Below, piece after piece: positions 17,449 to 28,841 of a stretch of 64,000 nt of DNA. The DNA comes from Xanthobacteraceae bacterium (GTDB lineage: Bacteria; Pseudomonadota; Alphaproteobacteria; Rhizobiales; Xanthobacteraceae), in the NCBI GenBank assembly GCA_019635585.1, contig JAHBZE010000001.1:1550001-1614000 (forward strand), given 5' to 3'. The notes under the pieces were generated by a model. The model saw nothing but the letters and a program-made list of their open reading frames with translations. It was not told the DNA's origin and ran no database searches. Each line of letters begins with the position of its first letter. Within the stretch, counting starts at the first letter, position 1. Position numbers and translations under genes: made by a program.

Positions 17449-18666
17449 CTACGCATCCAGTTTCTTGAAAAGAAGTGTCGCATTGGTGCCGCCGAAGCCG
17501 AATGAATTCGAAAGCACGCAGTTCAGGTTCACGTTATCCTGGCGCTTGCGCACGATCGGCAGATCCGCGAATTCCGGATCGATCTCGTCGATATGCGCGC
17601 TTTCGCAGATGAAGCCGTTGTTCATCATCAAAAGCGAATAGATCGCTTCCTGCACGCCGGTGGCACCCAGCGAATGGCCGGTGAGCGACTTGGTCGCGGA
17701 AATCGGCGGAATATTCTTGCCGAAGACTTCGCGAATCGCCTCGATCTCTTTCTGGTCGCCGATCGGCGTCGAGGTCGCGTGCGGGTTGATGTAATCGATC
17801 GGCAGTTTCACGCCTTCCATCGCCATCTTCATACAGCGCATGGCGCCTTCGCCGGAGGGCTGCACCATGTCGTGGCCGTCGGAGGTCGCGCCGTAGCCCG
17901 CGATCTCGCCGTAAATTTTCGCGCCGCGCGCTTTGGCCTTGCTTAATTCCTCGAGCACGAGCACGCCTGCGCCGCCCGCGATTACGAATCCGTCGCGGTT
18001 CTTGTCGTAGGCGCGCGAGGCTTTCGCCGGCGTGTCGTTATATCCCGACGACATCGCGCCCATGGCGTCGAACAGCACCGAAAGCGTCCAGTCGAGTTCC
18101 TCGCAGCCGCCGGCGAACATCGTGTCCTGCTTGCCGCTCTGGATCAGTTCGTAGGCGTTGCCGATGCAATGGTTCGAGGTCGCGCACGCCGACGAGATCG
18201 AATAATTGAAGCCCTTGATCTTGAACCAGGTCGCAAGCGTCGCCGACGCAGTCGAAGACATGGCTTTGGGAACCGCGAAAGGTCCTACGCGCTTCGGGCC
18301 TTTTTCTTTCGCGATCTGCGCCGATTCGACGATGGTCCGGGTCGAAGGACCGCCCGAACCCATGATGATGCCGGTCTTCGGATTGGAGATGTCGCCTTCT
18401 TCCAGATTCGCATCGCGGATCGCCTGATCCATTGCGACGTGATTCCAGGCGGTGCCGCCGCCGTGGAAGCGCATGGCGCGGCGATCGACGATCGCGGACG
18501 GATCGAGCGTCGGCGCACCCGCGACTTGGCTGCGGAAACCGAGTTTCGACTGATCTTCCGAAAAGGAAATGCCGCTCTTCGCTTCGCGCAGCGACGCGAG
18601 CACCTCCTGGGTGTTGTTGCCGATGGACGAAACGATGCCCATTCCGGTGACGACGACCCGACGCAT
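17449..18666 (-). CDS. fabB: 3-oxoacyl-ACP synthase I FabB
   Basis: Condensing enzyme needed, with FabA, for unsaturated fatty acids. 405 residues, thiolase fold, with the Cys-His-His triad: Cys161 in [10 protein letters not shown], His in [11 protein letters not shown] and His in [12 protein letters not shown]-terminal [12 protein letters not shown] is typical. AGAGG lies upstream of the ATG. fabA precedes it by 49 nt and fabI follows, the usual rhizobial order. Confidence 0.97.
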   Translation of the reverse strand: MRRVVVTGMGIVSSIGNNTQEVLASLREAKSGISFSEDQSKLGFRSQVAGAPTLDPSAIVDRRAMRFHGGGTAWNHVAMDQAIRDANLEEGDISNPKTGIIMGSGGPSTRTIVESAQIAKEKGPKRVGPFAVPKAMSSTASATLATWFKIKGFNYSISSACATSNHCIGNAYELIQSGKQDTMFAGGCEELDWTLSVLFDAMGAMSSGYNDTPAKASRAYDKNRDGFVIAGGAGVLVLEELSKAKARGAKIYGEIAGYGATSDGHDMVQPSGEGAMRCMKMAMEGVKLPIDYINPHATSTPIGDQKEIEAIREVFGKNIPPISATKSLTGHSLGATGVQEAIYSLLMMNNGFICESAHIDEIDPEFADLPIVRKRQDNVNLNCVLSNSFGFGGTNATLLFKKLDA

Positions 18667-18715
18667 TTCTTGCCTCTTCGTTTCCTGCCCGCGCTTTTCG
18701 ATACGCGTGAAAAAT

Positions 18716-19240
18716 TTATGCGGCGGCCGGCGCCGCGTCCTTGAACAAGCCGACCTTCATATCGCTGACGCGATAGACGACTTCGTCGTCGGCCTTCAGC
18801 CAGCCATCGGCGATACCGAGCACGAGCTTGGAGCGCATCACGCGCTTGAACTCGACGCCGTACAAAAGCTTCTTCACCGTCGGCACGATCTGGCCGGTGA
18901 GCTTCACTTCGCCGACGCCGAGCGCACGGCCGCGGCCTTCCGCGCCCGACCAGCCAAGAAAGAAGCCGACCAACTGCCACAAGCCGTCGAGACCGAGGCA
19001 GCCCGGCATCACTGGATCGCCCTTGAAGTGGCACTGGAAGAACCAGAGGTCCGGCTTCACATCGAGTTCGGCGCGGACGTAGCCCTTGCCGTTCTCGCCC
19101 CCGGTTTCGGAAATGTCGGTGATGCGGTCGAACATCAGCATCGGCGGCAGCGGCAGCTGCGCGTTGCCGGGGCCGAACATTTCGCCCCGGCCACAGGCCA
19201 AGAGATCTTCATAGGCAAAACTGGAGCGCCGCTCGGTCAT
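18716..19240 (-). CDS. fabA: 3-hydroxydecanoyl-ACP dehydratase/isomerase FabA
   Basis: Dehydrates 3-hydroxydecanoyl-ACP and isomerises trans-2 to cis-3-decenoyl-ACP, the branch point to unsaturated fatty acids. 174 residues; hot-dog fold with catalytic His71 ([14 protein letters not shown]) and Asp85. I took ATG 19240, preceded by GAGGGA, rather than a longer frame reaching 19294, because homologues begin at MTERRSSF. First gene of the fabA-fabB-fabI unit, divergent from irr. Confidence 0.96.
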   Translation of the reverse strand: MTERRSSFAYEDLLACGRGEMFGPGNAQLPLPPMLMFDRITDISETGGENGKGYVRAELDVKPDLWFFQCHFKGDPVMPGCLGLDGLWQLVGFFLGWSGAEGRGRALGVGEVKLTGQIVPTVKKLLYGVEFKRVMRSKLVLGIADGWLKADDEVVYRVSDMKVGLFKDAAPAAA

Positions 19241-19361
19241 ATTCCCTCGGTTCCTTGTCGTCCCCTTATCCCCCGCCCTGCGTAGCAAAGGCAATCGGTC
19301 CGTGAAAGGCGGCGAGACGCCCCTGCCAAGGCCTTAAAATAACTATAGATTTCGATCTTTA

Positions 19362-19464
19362 TTGCGCGAGACTGGGCGAACAGGTACTATAATGCATGAC
19401 CCAGTCGCCAGCGCGGAAAGAACCGCTTTCCCGCGCGAGCCATCTTGGTTTAGACCCTAAGATG
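19362..19464 (+). promoter_or_regulatory. irr promoter region and structured leader
   Basis: TTGCGC (19362-19367) with TACTAT 17 nt on (19385-19390, overlapping a perfect TATAAT at 19388-19393) is the likely promoter. Two hairpins follow in the leader: 19411-19436 (GCGCGG-AAAG with CTTT-CCCGCGC, about 10 bp) and 19441-19464 (CATCTT-GGT with ACC-CT-AAGATG), the second ending 21 nt before the irr start. The rest of the 19241-19485 gap must also carry the divergent fabA promoter, which I could not place. Confidence 0.45.
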
Positions 19465-19485
19465 ACTTTGTAACGGTAGTGCTAG

Positions 19486-20010
19486 ATGGCCGAGTCCCCG
19501 AACCAGTCGACCCCTCGCGTGGTCTTCGAACAGGAAGAGATGGTGCTTCCGGTTGAGCGCTTGCGCGTCGAGCAGCCAGCCGGCCGCCGCACCGGTTGTC
19601 CGTTCCATGACGTGCGCGAAATGCTCCGTGAAGTCGGCTTGCGTCCGACCCGCCAGCGCCTCGCGCTCGGCTGGCTCCTGTTTGCCAAGGGTGACCGCCA
19701 CATCACGGCGGAATCGTTGCATGAAGAAGCGCTGCGTGCGCGCTTCCCGGTTTCGCTCGCGACCGTTTACAACACGCTCCATCAGTTCACCGAAGTGAGC
19801 CTGCTTCGTGAAGTCGCGGTCGACGGGTCGAAGACCTATTTCGATACCAACGCTTCGGATCACCACCATTTCTATGTCGAAGGCCAGAACGAGTTGCTCG
19901 ACATTCCGGGCGCCGAAGTGATGGTCGATCGCATGCCGACGCCGCCGGTAGGTTTCGAAGTCGCGCGCGTCGATGTCGTGGTCCGCCTGCGCCGCAAGCA
20001 GCAGGCTTAA
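19486..20010 (+). CDS. irr: Iron response regulator Irr (Fur family)
   Basis: Global iron- and heme-responsive regulator of rhizobia. 174 residues; Fur-type winged helix (RPTRQRLALGWLLF, SLATVYNTLHQF) and a dimer domain. It carries both heme features known from Bradyrhizobium Irr: an N-terminal heme regulatory motif GCPFHDV (Cys38-Pro39) and a His triplet in SDHHHFYV (126-128). The HRM is linked to heme-dependent degradation in Bradyrhizobium, and many other rhizobial Irr proteins lack it. No strong Shine-Dalgarno before the ATG. Divergent from fabA and convergent with an SH3-domain gene 3 nt away. Confidence 0.96.
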   Translation: MAESPNQSTPRVVFEQEEMVLPVERLRVEQPAGRRTGCPFHDVREMLREVGLRPTRQRLALGWLLFAKGDRHITAESLHEEALRARFPVSLATVYNTLHQFTEVSLLREVAVDGSKTYFDTNASDHHHFYVEGQNELLDIPGAEVMVDRMPTPPVGFEVARVDVVVRLRRKQQA

Positions 20011-20013
20011 GCC

Positions 20014-20520
20014 TTACTCGATTACTTCGTCCGGATAGACGCCCCACAGGAGCGTCTGCAGTATGAATCCATCGAAGCGATCGCCGTAAATCCGGCACCA
20101 GCCCTTGCCGCAGCTTTTCACGTTCGCGACCACGCCCGGCTGCAGTTCCGCGATCAGCCTGCCTTCTCCGCCTGCGCGCTCATAGACCGGGATCGTTTTT
20201 GCTTTGGCATGCGGCGCGACAATCACGGTGCGCTTGCCAGAGAGCATGGCCTGATGCACCCAGCCGTCAGCGCCGTCTGAATCGCGGATCCTGCGCCAGT
20301 TCTCAAACTCCGCGATGATCTCGACCGGCAGACCGGCGCGGGCGAAAGTCCAGCGGATGTCCTGATTTTGGCTCGGTCCGTTTCTGACATGCACCTTGTC
20401 CGCGCGCAGGCTGACAAAGCGCGGCACCTGAAGTTTCTGCTGCTCCGCGGTGGCGGGCGCGGGCACAATTAGGGCCCAGGACAGTGCGGCGGCGAAGAGG
20501 ACGCAAATTGCCTTGATCAT
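20014..20520 (-). CDS. Secreted SH3-domain protein
   Basis: 168 residues from ATG 20520. Signal peptide (MIKAICVLFAAALSWALIVPAPATA, cleavage about residue 25), then a bacterial SH3-like module (FVSLRADKVHVRNGPSQNQDIRW ... GWVHQAML) and a second, weaker one with two cysteines (KSCGKGWCRIY). Such proteins are usually periplasmic and may bind cell wall, but the exact role is unknown. A TTG start at 20532 is possible. Convergent with irr, 3 nt apart. Confidence 0.85.
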   Translation of the reverse strand: MIKAICVLFAAALSWALIVPAPATAEQQKLQVPRFVSLRADKVHVRNGPSQNQDIRWTFARAGLPVEIIAEFENWRRIRDSDGADGWVHQAMLSGKRTVIVAPHAKAKTIPVYERAGGEGRLIAELQPGVVANVKSCGKGWCRIYGDRFDGFILQTLLWGVYPDEVIE

Positions 20521-20709
20521 TCCCCGTACCAAAAAAGTTCTTCGCCCCGAGGGTCAAAAAATCGTCGTGAGCCCGCGATGTCAATAGCGGACGCAGCGGG
20601 GCTTATCCCGCTTTGAGTTTCCAAAACCCGTCTGCTAGACAAATCGCGAACCGGCTGGCGCAATCCAGCCATCTTCTTGCTCGCGAAAGGCTTTCCGGGA
20701 AATAGAGCG

Positions 20710-21708
20710 ATGCCGAAGAAAAAGCCGCTCGTCGTCGTGACACGACGCCTTCCCGACATCGTCGAGACGCGGATGCGCGAGTTGTTCGATGCGCGCCTGA
20801 ACGTCGAAGATCGGGCCATGAGCCAGACCGAGCTCGCCGAGGCGGTGAAAATGGCCGACGTGCTCGTGCCGACGATCACCGACCGGATCGACAACGGTGT
20901 GCTAGCGCAGGCTGGTCCCAATCTCAAACTCATCGCGAATTTCGGTAACGGCGTCGATCACATCGACGTCGCCAGCGCGCTCGCGCGCGGCATTACAGTC
21001 ACGAATACGCCGGGCGTGCTTACCGAAGATGTCGCGGATCTCACCATGGCACTGATCCTTTCGGTGCCGCGCCGTATCGCCGAGGGCTCGACCCTGCTGA
21101 CCAACGACGCCGAGTGGGGCGGCTGGTCGCCAACCTGGATGCTCGGCAAGCGCATGGCGGGCAAACGCCTCGGCATCATCGGCATGGGCCGCATCGGCTC
21201 GGCGGTCGCCAAGCGCGCGAAAGCCTTCGGACTGCAAATCCACTATCACAACCGCCGCAAGGTCGCGGCCGATCTCGAGGAAGAGTTAGAGGCAACCTAT
21301 TGGGAAAGCCTCGACCAGATGCTGGCTCGCATGAACATCGTGTCGGTGAACTGCCCGCACACGCCCGCGACCTATCATCTGTTGTCGGCGCGGCGGCTGA
21401 AGCTCTTGAAGCCCGACGCCTATATCGTCAACACCGCACGCGGCCATGTTATCGACGAAGGCGCGCTCGCACGCATGATCGAGAACAACGAACTGGCGGG
21501 CGCCGGCCTCGACGTGTTCGAGGAAGAACCCGCGATCAATCCGAAATTGCTCAAGCTCGCGCGCAACCACAAGGTCGTCCTCCTGCCGCACATGGCCTCT
21601 TCCACCATCGAGGGCCGCGTCGACATGGGTGAGAAGGTCATCGTCAACATAAAGACCTTCATGGACGGCCACCGTCCGCCGGACCGCGTATTGCCGTCGA
21701 TGCTCTAG
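20710..21708 (+). CDS. D-2-hydroxyacid dehydrogenase (glyoxylate/hydroxypyruvate reductase type)
   Basis: NAD(P)-dependent oxidoreductase, 332 residues. Contains the Rossmann motif GIIGMGRIGSAVAKRAKAFG and the catalytic Arg (NTARGHVIDE), Glu (DVFEEEPAI) and His (LLPHMASS). FGNGVDHIDVASALARGITVTNTPGVL is typical of the glyoxylate reductase/D-glycerate dehydrogenase branch, so glyoxylate or hydroxypyruvate is the likely substrate. ATG 20710 (MPKKKPLVVV) was preferred over an upstream frame. A VOC-family gene follows 13 nt on. Confidence 0.9.
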   Translation: MPKKKPLVVVTRRLPDIVETRMRELFDARLNVEDRAMSQTELAEAVKMADVLVPTITDRIDNGVLAQAGPNLKLIANFGNGVDHIDVASALARGITVTNTPGVLTEDVADLTMALILSVPRRIAEGSTLLTNDAEWGGWSPTWMLGKRMAGKRLGIIGMGRIGSAVAKRAKAFGLQIHYHNRRKVAADLEEELEATYWESLDQMLARMNIVSVNCPHTPATYHLLSARRLKLLKPDAYIVNTARGHVIDEGALARMIENNELAGAGLDVFEEEPAINPKLLKLARNHKVVLLPHMASSTIEGRVDMGEKVIVNIKTFMDGHRPPDRVLPSML

Positions 21709-21721
21709 GCCGACCCGCCCC

Positions 21722-22108
21722 TTGATCGACCACGTCTCCCTCATTGTCGGCGATCTTTCCCGCGCCGAAAAATTCTACGACGCGATCATGGATGCGCTTG
21801 GCTATCCCAAGGTCGTGCGGGACGAGAACCGGATCGGCTACGGCCTGCGCTCGTCGGCCGAGTATCCGGAGCGCTGTTACATTTCCATTCGTGGCGGATT
21901 GCCAAAGCGCTCGGAATCGCGCCGGCACTGGGCGTTCCGCGCGCCGTCGCGCGACGCGGTGAACGCATTTCATCGCGAGGGACTGGCGAACGGCGGGCAA
22001 GACGACGGCGCGCCGGGCTTGCGCGACTACCACGCACATTATTACGCGGCGTTCGTGATCGATCCCGACGGCAACCGGCTGGAAGCGGTTTGTCACAAGG
22101 CGGGATAG
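21722..22108 (+). CDS. VOC-family (glyoxalase/dioxygenase-fold) protein
   Basis: 128 residues starting at TTG 21722, 13 nt after the dehydrogenase gene and probably co-transcribed. Two beta-alpha-beta-beta-beta modules: MIDHVSLIVGDLSRAEKFYDAIMDALG at the start and YYAAFVIDPDGNRLEAVCHK at the end, the usual vicinal-oxygen-chelate pattern. Likely metal ligands are the first His and the last Glu. The substrate cannot be told from sequence. Confidence 0.85.
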   Translation: MIDHVSLIVGDLSRAEKFYDAIMDALGYPKVVRDENRIGYGLRSSAEYPERCYISIRGGLPKRSESRRHWAFRAPSRDAVNAFHREGLANGGQDDGAPGLRDYHAHYYAAFVIDPDGNRLEAVCHKAG

Positions 22109-22117
22109 GCGTAGCGT

Positions 22118-22927
22118 TTACTTGAAAGCCGAAAGCCGCGTCGCTGGCGCAGGCGCGTCCGTTCCCGACAGCGGATTTTCCGGCGACCATTCGTAGCGCA
22201 GCGTCTCGAAACGCATGTTGCGCAGATCCATCATCAGAAGTTTGCCGACGAGGCTCTCGCCAAAGCCGATGATCGCGCGCAAGACCTCGACCGCTGCCAA
22301 CGTACCCGCAACCCCTGCGATTGCGCCGAGAATTCCCGCCTCTTCGCACGCCGGCACGGTGCCCGCAGGCGGCGGTTCGGGAAAGAGACAGCGATAGGTC
22401 GGGTTCGGCTTGCCGTCTTTATCCGTTTCATGCGCGCGGATCGTGGTCAGCGTCGCGTCGAATGTGCCGAGTGCCGCCGTCACCAACGGCTTCTTGTGGT
22501 GGTAGCAGGTGTCGGAAACGAGATAGCGGGTCGCGAAATTGTCCGAGCCATCCAGCACCACGTCGTAGTTCTTGATGACGCGCGAGGCATTACCCGCATC
22601 CAGCCGCAGCGGATGCACTTCGACGGTGACATGCGGATTGAGCCGGGAGATCGCGAGCGACGCGCTTTCGGTTTTCGGGCGCCCGACATGCGAAGTTCCG
22701 TGCAGCACCTGCCGCTGCAAATTCGAGAGGGAAACCTTGTCGTCGTCGACCACGCCGAGCGTGCCAACGCCGGCCGCCGCAAGATACAAAAGCGCGGGCG
22801 AGCCGATGCCGCCGGCGCCGATCGCAAGCACGCGCGCGGCTTTCAGCTTCGCCTGTCCCTGCCCGCCGACTTCGCGGAGCACGATGTGGCGCGCGTAGCG
22901 CTCGAGTTCTTCCGGCGACAACGCCAT
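22118..22927 (-). CDS. HesA/MoeB/ThiF-family adenylyltransferase
   Basis: E1-like enzyme that adenylates the C-terminal Gly of a sulfur-carrier protein (MoaD- or ThiS-like). 269 residues with the ATP-binding AIGAGGIGSPALLYLAAAGVG, DDDKVSLSNLQRQ (Arg finger) and DGSDNFATRYLVSD. Unlike E. coli MoeB the zinc site is incomplete: TYRC replaces CxxC and the C-terminal CxxC is absent. It ends in a Ser/Ala/Pro-rich tail. Divergent from the MBL-fold gene. MoeB is the best guess; no moa, mob or thi genes are nearby. Confidence 0.85.
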   Translation of the reverse strand: MALSPEELERYARHIVLREVGGQGQAKLKAARVLAIGAGGIGSPALLYLAAAGVGTLGVVDDDKVSLSNLQRQVLHGTSHVGRPKTESASLAISRLNPHVTVEVHPLRLDAGNASRVIKNYDVVLDGSDNFATRYLVSDTCYHHKKPLVTAALGTFDATLTTIRAHETDKDGKPNPTYRCLFPEPPPAGTVPACEEAGILGAIAGVAGTLAAVEVLRAIIGFGESLVGKLLMMDLRNMRFETLRYEWSPENPLSGTDAPAPATRLSAFK

Positions 22928-22973
22928 AAATTCAGCCTCGTCATTTCGCTCGGGCCAAGCCTATCATGCCCCG

Positions 22974-23804
22974 ATGGGCCTGAACGAGCGCATTTCGCCA
23001 AGGAATGCCAGCCTCGCCATGCTGACGGCGGCGGCGCTTCTCGTTTCGGCAATCCCGGTATCGGCACAAGTAAACGAGCGCTGCCCGCGCCTTGTCTCGG
23101 CACTCCCCGCGCACGCGAAGCCGGTTTCGCTACGGCTCGCGCAGAATGCGGCGGGCGCGGTCAAGATCACTTTCATCGGCCATTCGACCTTCCTGATCGA
23201 AAGCTCCGGCGGCATCAAGATCGCGACCGACTACAACGACTATGTGCGGCCCGACGCGATCCCCGATGTCGCGACCATGAACCGCGCGCACTCGACGCAT
23301 TACACGCTCTCGCCCGATCCCGCGATCAAGCATGTTCTGCGCGGATGGGGCGAAGGCGAGCAGCCCGCGCGCCATGAAGTGGAAATCGGCGACGTATTCA
23401 TCCGTAACGTACCGACCAACATCCGCGACTGGGACGGCGGCACGAATTACAACCAGAATTCGATTTTCGTGTTCGAGATCAGCGGGCTTTGCATCGCGCA
23501 TCTTGGGCACCTGCATCACACGCTGACGCCCGCGCATCTCGACGCACTCGGCAGGATCGACGTCGTGCTGGTGCCGGTCGACGGCTCCTATACGCTCAAC
23601 ACCGACGGCATGGCGGAGGTGCTAAAGCAGATCGACGCGCCGGTCGCGATCCCGATGCATATTTTCGGCGAGCAGACGCTCGAACGCTTTCTCGACAAGA
23701 TGCGCTCGCTTTACGAAATCCGGCGCGAGACGGAGGCAAGCATCTCGCTTTCGCGCGCAACGCTGCCGCAGAAGCGCACGATGATCGTGCTGCCCGGGCG
23801 GTAG
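22974..23804 (+). CDS. Secreted MBL-fold hydrolase-like protein with degenerate metal motif
   Basis: 276 residues with a signal peptide (cleavage about VSA-Q, residue 31) and a metallo-beta-lactamase fold of the UlaG/UPF0173 type: VKITFIGHSTFLIES, IATDYNDYV, HLGHLHHTL, PVDGSYTLN, PMHIFGEQTLERFL. The usual HxHxDH metal motif is replaced by NRAHSTHYT, so two of its four ligands are missing, while the later His residues remain. It may bind one metal or none. Its stop is 1 nt from the gyrB stop on the other strand. Function unknown. Confidence 0.8.
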   Translation: MGLNERISPRNASLAMLTAAALLVSAIPVSAQVNERCPRLVSALPAHAKPVSLRLAQNAAGAVKITFIGHSTFLIESSGGIKIATDYNDYVRPDAIPDVATMNRAHSTHYTLSPDPAIKHVLRGWGEGEQPARHEVEIGDVFIRNVPTNIRDWDGGTNYNQNSIFVFEISGLCIAHLGHLHHTLTPAHLDALGRIDVVLVPVDGSYTLNTDGMAEVLKQIDAPVAIPMHIFGEQTLERFLDKMRSLYEIRRETEASISLSRATLPQKRTMIVLPGR

Positions 23805-23805
23805 C

Positions 23806-26232
<2,427 letters not shown>

Positions 26233-26254
26233 TCAGATTTTCCGTCGCGATTCG

Positions 26255-26273
26255 GGGCTCGAATTTCGAGCCC
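26255..26273 (-). promoter_or_regulatory. Perfect palindrome in the gyrB leader
   Basis: GGGCTCGAA and TTCGAGCCC are 9-bp arms around a single T, 26 nt upstream of the gyrB ATG. It may be an RNA hairpin near the ribosome-binding site or a protein site. No T-run on the minus strand side, so not a terminator. Confidence 0.4.
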
Positions 26274-26409
26274 GATTTTACCTCATATAGGGTCGCGAAG
26301 GCTGCGAAAAAATGGTCCGCGAGAGCCGATTTTATGCGCGATAAGCCTTTGAAATCTTTACGATATTCGGCGCGAATCGAGGCGGTTACGCGCGGGTGAT
26401 AGAAGCGGG

Positions 26410-26437
26410 AAAATCGCACCATTTTCCGCGCGATTTT
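26410..26437 (-). terminator. Probable terminator after recF
   Basis: On the minus strand AAAATCGC, a 12-nt loop, GCGATTTT, starting 9 nt after the recF stop. The 3' arm supplies the T-run (TTTTCC). It would separate recF from gyrB. Confidence 0.55.
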
Positions 26438-26445
26438 TTGACAGA

Positions 26446-27615
26446 TTAGCCGCTTCTGACCGCCTCGCCCGGGCTCACGCGGAAGCGGATCGCGGAAGGG
26501 TCGAGCGCGGAAAACGCACTTTCGTCGACGCCCGTGACCAGCACCTGCGCGCCGAGCATTTCGAGCGCGCCAAAGAGTGCCGCGCGGCGTTCCGTATCCA
26601 GAAAGGCGGCGACATCGTCCAAGAGCACGACCGGCGCGAAGCCGTGCATCGAAGTCACTAGCCGCGCATGCGAGAGGATGAGGCCCACGAGCAGCGCCTT
26701 GCGCTCGCCGGTGGAAGCACGCGCGGCCTCGATCGCTTTTTCCTGATGCAGCACGATCAGGTCCGAGCGGTGCGGGCCTTCGAGCGTGCGGCCGGCGGCG
26801 CGGTCGCGCGGGCGGTTGTCACGGAGCTTCTCGCGGTAGCGCTCCTCGACTTCGGTCGCACTTTCGATTTCGAGCGCGCGCTCGATCTCGCCGTCGAGCG
26901 CGATCTGCGCGGTCGGAAAGCCGCTCTCTACGTCGCGATTGCTTTCGATTTCGGTCGCGAGCCGCTTTACGGTTTCGGCGCGTGCGGCTGCCACCGCAAT
27001 CGCAAGCTCGGCGACCTCGTGCTCGATCGCGTCCATCCATTTCGCGTCGAAGTTCTGCTCCTCCAAAAGCCGGTTGCGCGAGCGCAGCGCACGGTCGAGC
27101 GCATTCACGCGCGCCGCATGTTCGGCGTCGATCGCAAGCACGAGACGGTCGAGGAAGCGCCTGCGTTCGCTGCCGGGGCCGAGAAAGAGCCCATCCATCT
27201 CGGGCGTCAGCCAGATCACGCGCAGATGTTCGGCAAAGGCACTTGCGGAAGAAACCGGCTCGCGGTCGATGCGCGATTTGCGCAAACTGTTTTCGTCGCC
27301 CGACGGCGCCTCAATGCCGGTGCCAAGCATCGCGTTGCCGAGCGCGCCATCGATCTCGGCCGCGACCGCCCAGGAGCCGTCGCCTTCGGTCGCGGCGACA
27401 TCGTCGAGCGTCGCGCGGCGAAGCCCGCGTCCCGGCGTCAGAAACGAAACCGCTTCGAGAATGTTGGTTTTGCCCGCACCGTTGGGCCCCAGAAATAGCG
27501 CGCTTTTGCCCGCAAGACCAAGCGAGGCCTGCCGGTATGAACGAAAGTTGGAAAGCTTGAGCGTGAGGATACGCGCGTGCGGGATCACGTCGTTTCGCGA
27601 GATAGACCCGTTCAC
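26446..27615 (-). CDS. recF: DNA replication/repair protein RecF
   Basis: SMC-like ATPase that, with RecO and RecR, loads RecA at single-strand gaps. 389 residues with LKLSNFRSYRQASLGL, Walker A GPNGAGKTNILEAVSFL, the signature region LEGPHRSDLIVLHQEK and Walker B VVLLDDVAAFLD. Starts at GTG 27615, overlapping the dnaN stop (GTGA), so translation is probably coupled. Confidence 0.96.
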   Translation of the reverse strand: MNGSISRNDVIPHARILTLKLSNFRSYRQASLGLAGKSALFLGPNGAGKTNILEAVSFLTPGRGLRRATLDDVAATEGDGSWAVAAEIDGALGNAMLGTGIEAPSGDENSLRKSRIDREPVSSASAFAEHLRVIWLTPEMDGLFLGPGSERRRFLDRLVLAIDAEHAARVNALDRALRSRNRLLEEQNFDAKWMDAIEHEVAELAIAVAAARAETVKRLATEIESNRDVESGFPTAQIALDGEIERALEIESATEVEERYREKLRDNRPRDRAAGRTLEGPHRSDLIVLHQEKAIEAARASTGERKALLVGLILSHARLVTSMHGFAPVVLLDDVAAFLDTERRAALFGALEMLGAQVLVTGVDESAFSALDPSAIRFRVSPGEAVRSG

Positions 27616-28718
27616 ACCCGCATCGGCATCAGCACGTAAAGCGCACCTGCCGCTTCCATGTCTTCGATCAAGGTCGGCGAACCGGGATCGGCAAGCTTCA
27701 GCCGCGCCTTCTCGCCCTCGATCTGCTGGAGAATGTCGAGGAGATAACGGCCGTTGAAGCCTATATCGAGCGCTTCCGCGCCGTATTCGACTTCGAGTTC
27801 CTCGGTCGCCGAGCCCGAATCCGGGTTGATAACGGAGAGCGTGAGCTTGCCGTCGGTGAGCGCGAGCTTCACCGCGCGGCCGCGCTCGCTCGAGACCGTC
27901 GAGACACGGTCGACCGCCGACATGAACTCGCTCTTGTCGACTACGAGCGTCTTGTCGTTGCCCGCGGGAATGACGCGGCCGTAATCCGGGAAGGTGCCGT
28001 CGATCAGCTTCGAGGTGAGCACCGCATTGCCGAGCGAGAAACGGATCTTGGTCGCGGACAATTCGACCTTCACTTCCTCGCCGGCGTCGTCGATCAGCCG
28101 CTGCACTTCGGCGACGGTCTTGCGCGGCACGATCACGCCCGGCATGCCCTTCGCGCCCTTCGGCGCCTTGATCTCGGCCTGCGCCAGGCGATGGCCGTCG
28201 GTCGCGACCGCGCGCAGCTTGTCGTCGATCGCATGCAGATAAATGCCGTTCAGGTAATAGCGCGTCTCTTCGGTCGAGATCGCAAACTGCGTGCGGTCGA
28301 TAAGACGTTTCAAATCGGCGCTCGCGATATTGAAGGAATGCGTCATCTCGCCGGCGGCGAGATCCGGAAAATCGGTTTCGGGCAGCGCCTGCAGCGTAAA
28401 TTTCGAGCGGCCCGCGCGCACCTGCAACTGCGCGCCGTCGGAGGCGCTCTGCAATTCGACCTGCGCGCCTTCGGGCAACTTGCGCACGATGTCGTAGATC
28501 ATGTGCGCGGGCACGGTGGTCGAGCCGGTGGTCTTGCCCTCGCCGGGCGCGGTCTCGACGATTTCGAGATCGAGGTCGGTCGCTTTCAATTCGACGCTCG
28601 ACTTGCCGGCGCGCAAAAGCACGTTCGCGAGAATCGGGATCGTGTTCCTGCGCTCGACCACGCGGTGAACGTGGGCGAGAGATTTCGCAAGCTGCGCGCG
28701 TTCGATCGTGACCTTCAT
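27612..28718 (-). CDS. dnaN: DNA polymerase III beta subunit (sliding clamp)
   Basis: Ring-shaped processivity clamp. 368 residues, three clamp domains, starting MKVTIERAQLAKSLAHVHRVVERRNTIPILANVLL and ending in the family signature AAGALYVLMPMRV. ATG 28718 is chosen by homology; the frame stays open to 28808 but that extension is not conserved. No obvious Shine-Dalgarno. The 123-bp gap to dnaA shows no clear promoter. Confidence 0.97.
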   Translation of the reverse strand: MKVTIERAQLAKSLAHVHRVVERRNTIPILANVLLRAGKSSVELKATDLDLEIVETAPGEGKTTGSTTVPAHMIYDIVRKLPEGAQVELQSASDGAQLQVRAGRSKFTLQALPETDFPDLAAGEMTHSFNIASADLKRLIDRTQFAISTEETRYYLNGIYLHAIDDKLRAVATDGHRLAQAEIKAPKGAKGMPGVIVPRKTVAEVQRLIDDAGEEVKVELSATKIRFSLGNAVLTSKLIDGTFPDYGRVIPAGNDKTLVVDKSEFMSAVDRVSTVSSERGRAVKLALTDGKLTLSVINPDSGSATEELEVEYGAEALDIGFNGRYLLDILQQIEGEKARLKLADPGSPTLIEDMEAAGALYVLMPMRV

Positions 28719-28841
28719 GGAAGAAACCCGGGAATACGCCTTTTTGAGACTATTCCGGCGGCGGGCCAGCCTCGAGAAAAGGCTGCCGGACGCCGCCGGG
28801 AACGTCACATTAAGGGTCTGCGCCAGCGGCGCAAGAGGCCC

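Noticed and set aside
19441-19464. Irr/ICE operator before irr
   Set aside because: TTAG and CTAA are only 3 nt apart, while the ICE spacing I know is wider; the site is better read as a hairpin.
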